Assembly: GCA_007120055.1 (NCBI GenBank)
Contig: SKOL01000680.1
Coordinates: 1 to 5,124, forward strand
DNA: 5,124 nt
DNA from: Anaerobacillus sp.
GTDB lineage: Bacteria; Bacillota; Bacilli; Bacillales_H; Anaerobacillaceae
Direction: 5' to 3'
The translations under genes were made by a program, and so were the position numbers. The notes beneath the pieces are model-generated. The model worked only from the letters and a program-made list of their open reading frames with translations. It had not been told where the DNA came from and made no database searches. Shown in pieces: positions 4,033 to 5,124 of this stretch (positions within the stretch are counted from its first letter, which is position 1; the number at the start of each line of letters is the position of its first letter).

Positions 4033-4082
4033 CGACACTCCCCCTGTTAAACTATTGTTCTCATTACTTTAAAAATGAATTG

Positions 4083-4259
4083 CTACCCTTTTTTAATTTT
4101 AACAAATTGCACAAACCAATATAATGCTATCCAAGGTAGTAGATAACGAGTTGCCCATTCAATAAAGCCGACTATAAAAGCAAAGGCATCGTAATTTAGA
4201 ATATTTAAAACTAAAAATAATAAGACCAGACCAATTGTGCCGTATAATGAATACTTCAT
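4083..4259 (-). CDS. Small membrane protein of unknown function, 58 residues
   Basis: This gene runs from an ATG at 4259 to a TAG at 4083. The product starts MKYSLYGTIGLVLLFLVLNI and has a first membrane segment at about 5-21, a second at about 26-35, and an aromatic-rich third at about 38-53 (RYLLPWIALYWFVQFV), ending KIKKG with positive charges likely on the cytoplasmic side. A ribosome binding site GGAG six bases before the ATG supports the start. It begins 40 bases after the stop of the lipoprotein gene with no terminator between, so the two are probably co-transcribed. I do not recognise the family. Small size, hydrophobicity and its neighbours suggest an envelope accessory role, which is inference. 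Confidence 0.7.
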   Translation of the reverse strand: MKYSLYGTIGLVLLFLVLNILNYDAFAFIVGFIEWATRYLLPWIALYWFVQFVKIKKG

Positions 4260-4299
4260 TTATTTCTCCAACCCCATAACGTATTAGATTGCTTAATAC

Positions 4300-4683
4300 T
4301 TAATTATTATTAATTGCATCGACAAACTGTTTAGCAGTTTTCCCATCAATACTACCTGCAATTAAAAATTCTGTACCAGAAATTGCAACATCAATTCTAG
4401 GGGACGCTATTAATTCATCATTTAAAAAGAACTTAGTTGTTTCTCCAAGATGACTTTCTGTTATTTCTTCTAATTTATTCTCATCTTTGAAAGTCAACTT
4501 GATTGCGTATTGTTCAGTTTGTTCCTGATATTCCAAACCAGCTTCAGTAAAATCAGAAGTAGTTGCCAACACTTCTCCATCTTCGTTTTGTATAGTTACC
4601 TCGTCACTTTCTGAAGTTATACACCCTGTTAAAAAAAATAAAAATACAACACTGACAAATAAGTATCTAATATTTTTTTTCAT
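4300..4683 (-). CDS. Lipoprotein with a SecDF P1-head-like domain
   Basis: This 127-residue secreted lipoprotein has an N-terminal signal peptide: MKKNIR, a hydrophobic core (7-18) and the lipobox LTGC (18-21), so Cys21 would be lipidated. After a polar linker (22-45), residues 59-125 follow the pattern of the SecD/SecDF periplasmic P1-head subdomain: YAIKLTFKDENKLEEIT, then LGETTKFFLNDELIASPRI, then ISGTEFLIAGSIDGKTAKQF. The family pattern is 'xLTFxxxxxxxFxxIT...lDgxvisaPxI...I.G.ft...a'. Stand-alone lipoproteins of this type are common in Bacillaceae and their role is unknown; a link to protein export is not shown. The start is set by a near-ideal GGGAGGAG before the ATG. It lies 45 bases after the upstream gene and 40 bases before the next, so it is the middle of an operon. 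Confidence 0.8.
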   Translation of the reverse strand: MKKNIRYLFVSVVFLFFLTGCITSESDEVTIQNEDGEVLATTSDFTEAGLEYQEQTEQYAIKLTFKDENKLEEITESHLGETTKFFLNDELIASPRIDVAISGTEFLIAGSIDGKTAKQFVDAINNN

Positions 4684-4728
4684 TTTATCTCCTCCCTTTT
4701 AACTCAGAGAACTACCGTTTCTTTTTGT

Positions 4729-5124
4729 TTACAAATCCTGCAATTCTCTATATACAGGTCTATCTTTAAAAATAATCTCCCCATCTTTATCATAAGCAAC
4801 AATATCCATCACGATATAGTTATCTATTGGAGAAAGCCAAATACGATTTTCGTTCACCTTAACAATATCAGCGTTTTTACGGTCGAAAAATACTTCTTGT
4901 ATTTCATCGTTATTTATTTTACCAAAAAACAACACATGGTCATCCTCAATATTTATACCATTCGTTGAAAGATCATTAGTTTCATCGGCTTTGTTTCCTA
5001 AAATTCCTGAATAAATAAATTCTAGATTGTCTTTTAATGAAAAAGCGGAAATTTTCACTGTATCAGCTTCTGCATTATAAGAAATAGCATAATAATAATC
5101 TCCGTTATTAATAATTTCATATAA
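4729..5124 (-). CDS. Unrecognised protein, N-terminus beyond the window
   Basis: The frame is open from the right edge (first whole codon 5124-5122) to a TAA at 4729-4731, giving 131 visible residues. They begin LYEIINNGDYYYAISYNAEA and end in FKDRPVYRELQDL. A GTG at 5058 could be a start but has no ribosome binding site, and the sequence before it (YYYAISYNAEADT) is clearly coding, so the gene is taken as 5'-truncated. The product is acidic, with alternating hydrophobic and polar residues typical of a beta-rich globular domain: DHVLFFGKINNDEIQEVFF, then RIWLSPIDNYIVMDIVAYD. No membrane segment is visible in this part. It is probably an extracytoplasmic protein whose signal peptide lies outside the window; its neighbour is a lipoprotein. 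I do not recognise the family. Confidence 0.75.
   Translation of the reverse strand, partial: LYEIINNGDYYYAISYNAEADTVKISAFSLKDNLEFIYSGILGNKADETNDLSTNGINIEDDHVLFFGKINNDEIQEVFFDRKNADIVKVNENRIWLSPIDNYIVMDIVAYDKDGEIIFKDRPVYRELQDL

Noticed and set aside
4012..4045. Riboswitch or structured leader before the 63-residue gene
   Set aside because: Only four-base complementary arms (GGAG/CTCC) could be found, too little for a structured RNA.
4729..5058. GTG at 5058 as the true start of the right-edge gene
   Set aside because: There is no Shine-Dalgarno sequence before it, and coding-quality sequence continues in frame to the edge of the window.

Overview
The window is AT-rich DNA from a Firmicute, most likely a Bacillaceae spore-former. 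This rests on strong GGAG-type ribosome binding sites before nearly every intact gene, low-GC codon use, a BcrC-like undecaprenyl-diphosphate phosphatase, and a CBO0543-family membrane protein (a family I know from Bacillus and Clostridium). No rRNA, tRNA, CRISPR array or intact transposon is visible.

Layout. The left edge (48-578, +) is an intact PAP2/BcrC-type phosphatase. From about 600 to 1140 is a graveyard of mobile DNA: a serine-recombinase catalytic-domain relic with in-frame stops, then a fragment of an IS3-family transposase. A small hydrophobic orphan gene (1286-1489, +) ends inside a strong hairpin and is followed by a coding-like relic (1570-1770). On the minus strand come a CBO0543-family membrane protein (1771-2295), a tiny gene broken by a one-base frameshift (2531-2667), and an intact 58-residue gene of unknown function with its own promoter and terminator (3023-3199). 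The spaces between hold several palindromes and a degenerate dispersed repeat seen three times (1531, 2873, 3561).

From 3200 to 3770 the DNA is again mostly non-coding. It holds a repeat-like stem-loop, a coding relic on the minus strand, and an orphan transposon-like end made of four tandem repeats spaced 22, 22 and 21 bases.

The right third (3774-5124) is a minus-strand gene cluster, transcribed leftwards: an unrecognised protein running off the right edge, a lipoprotein resembling the SecDF P1-head subdomain, and two small membrane proteins. Gaps of 45 and 40 bases join the first three genes as a likely operon. The last gene is 117 bases further on and appears truncated next to the transposon-like end. 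The shared theme is small envelope proteins. I see no sequence proof of a defence system or other complete new system. The main points of interest are the envelope cluster, the repeat structures and the decaying mobile DNA.
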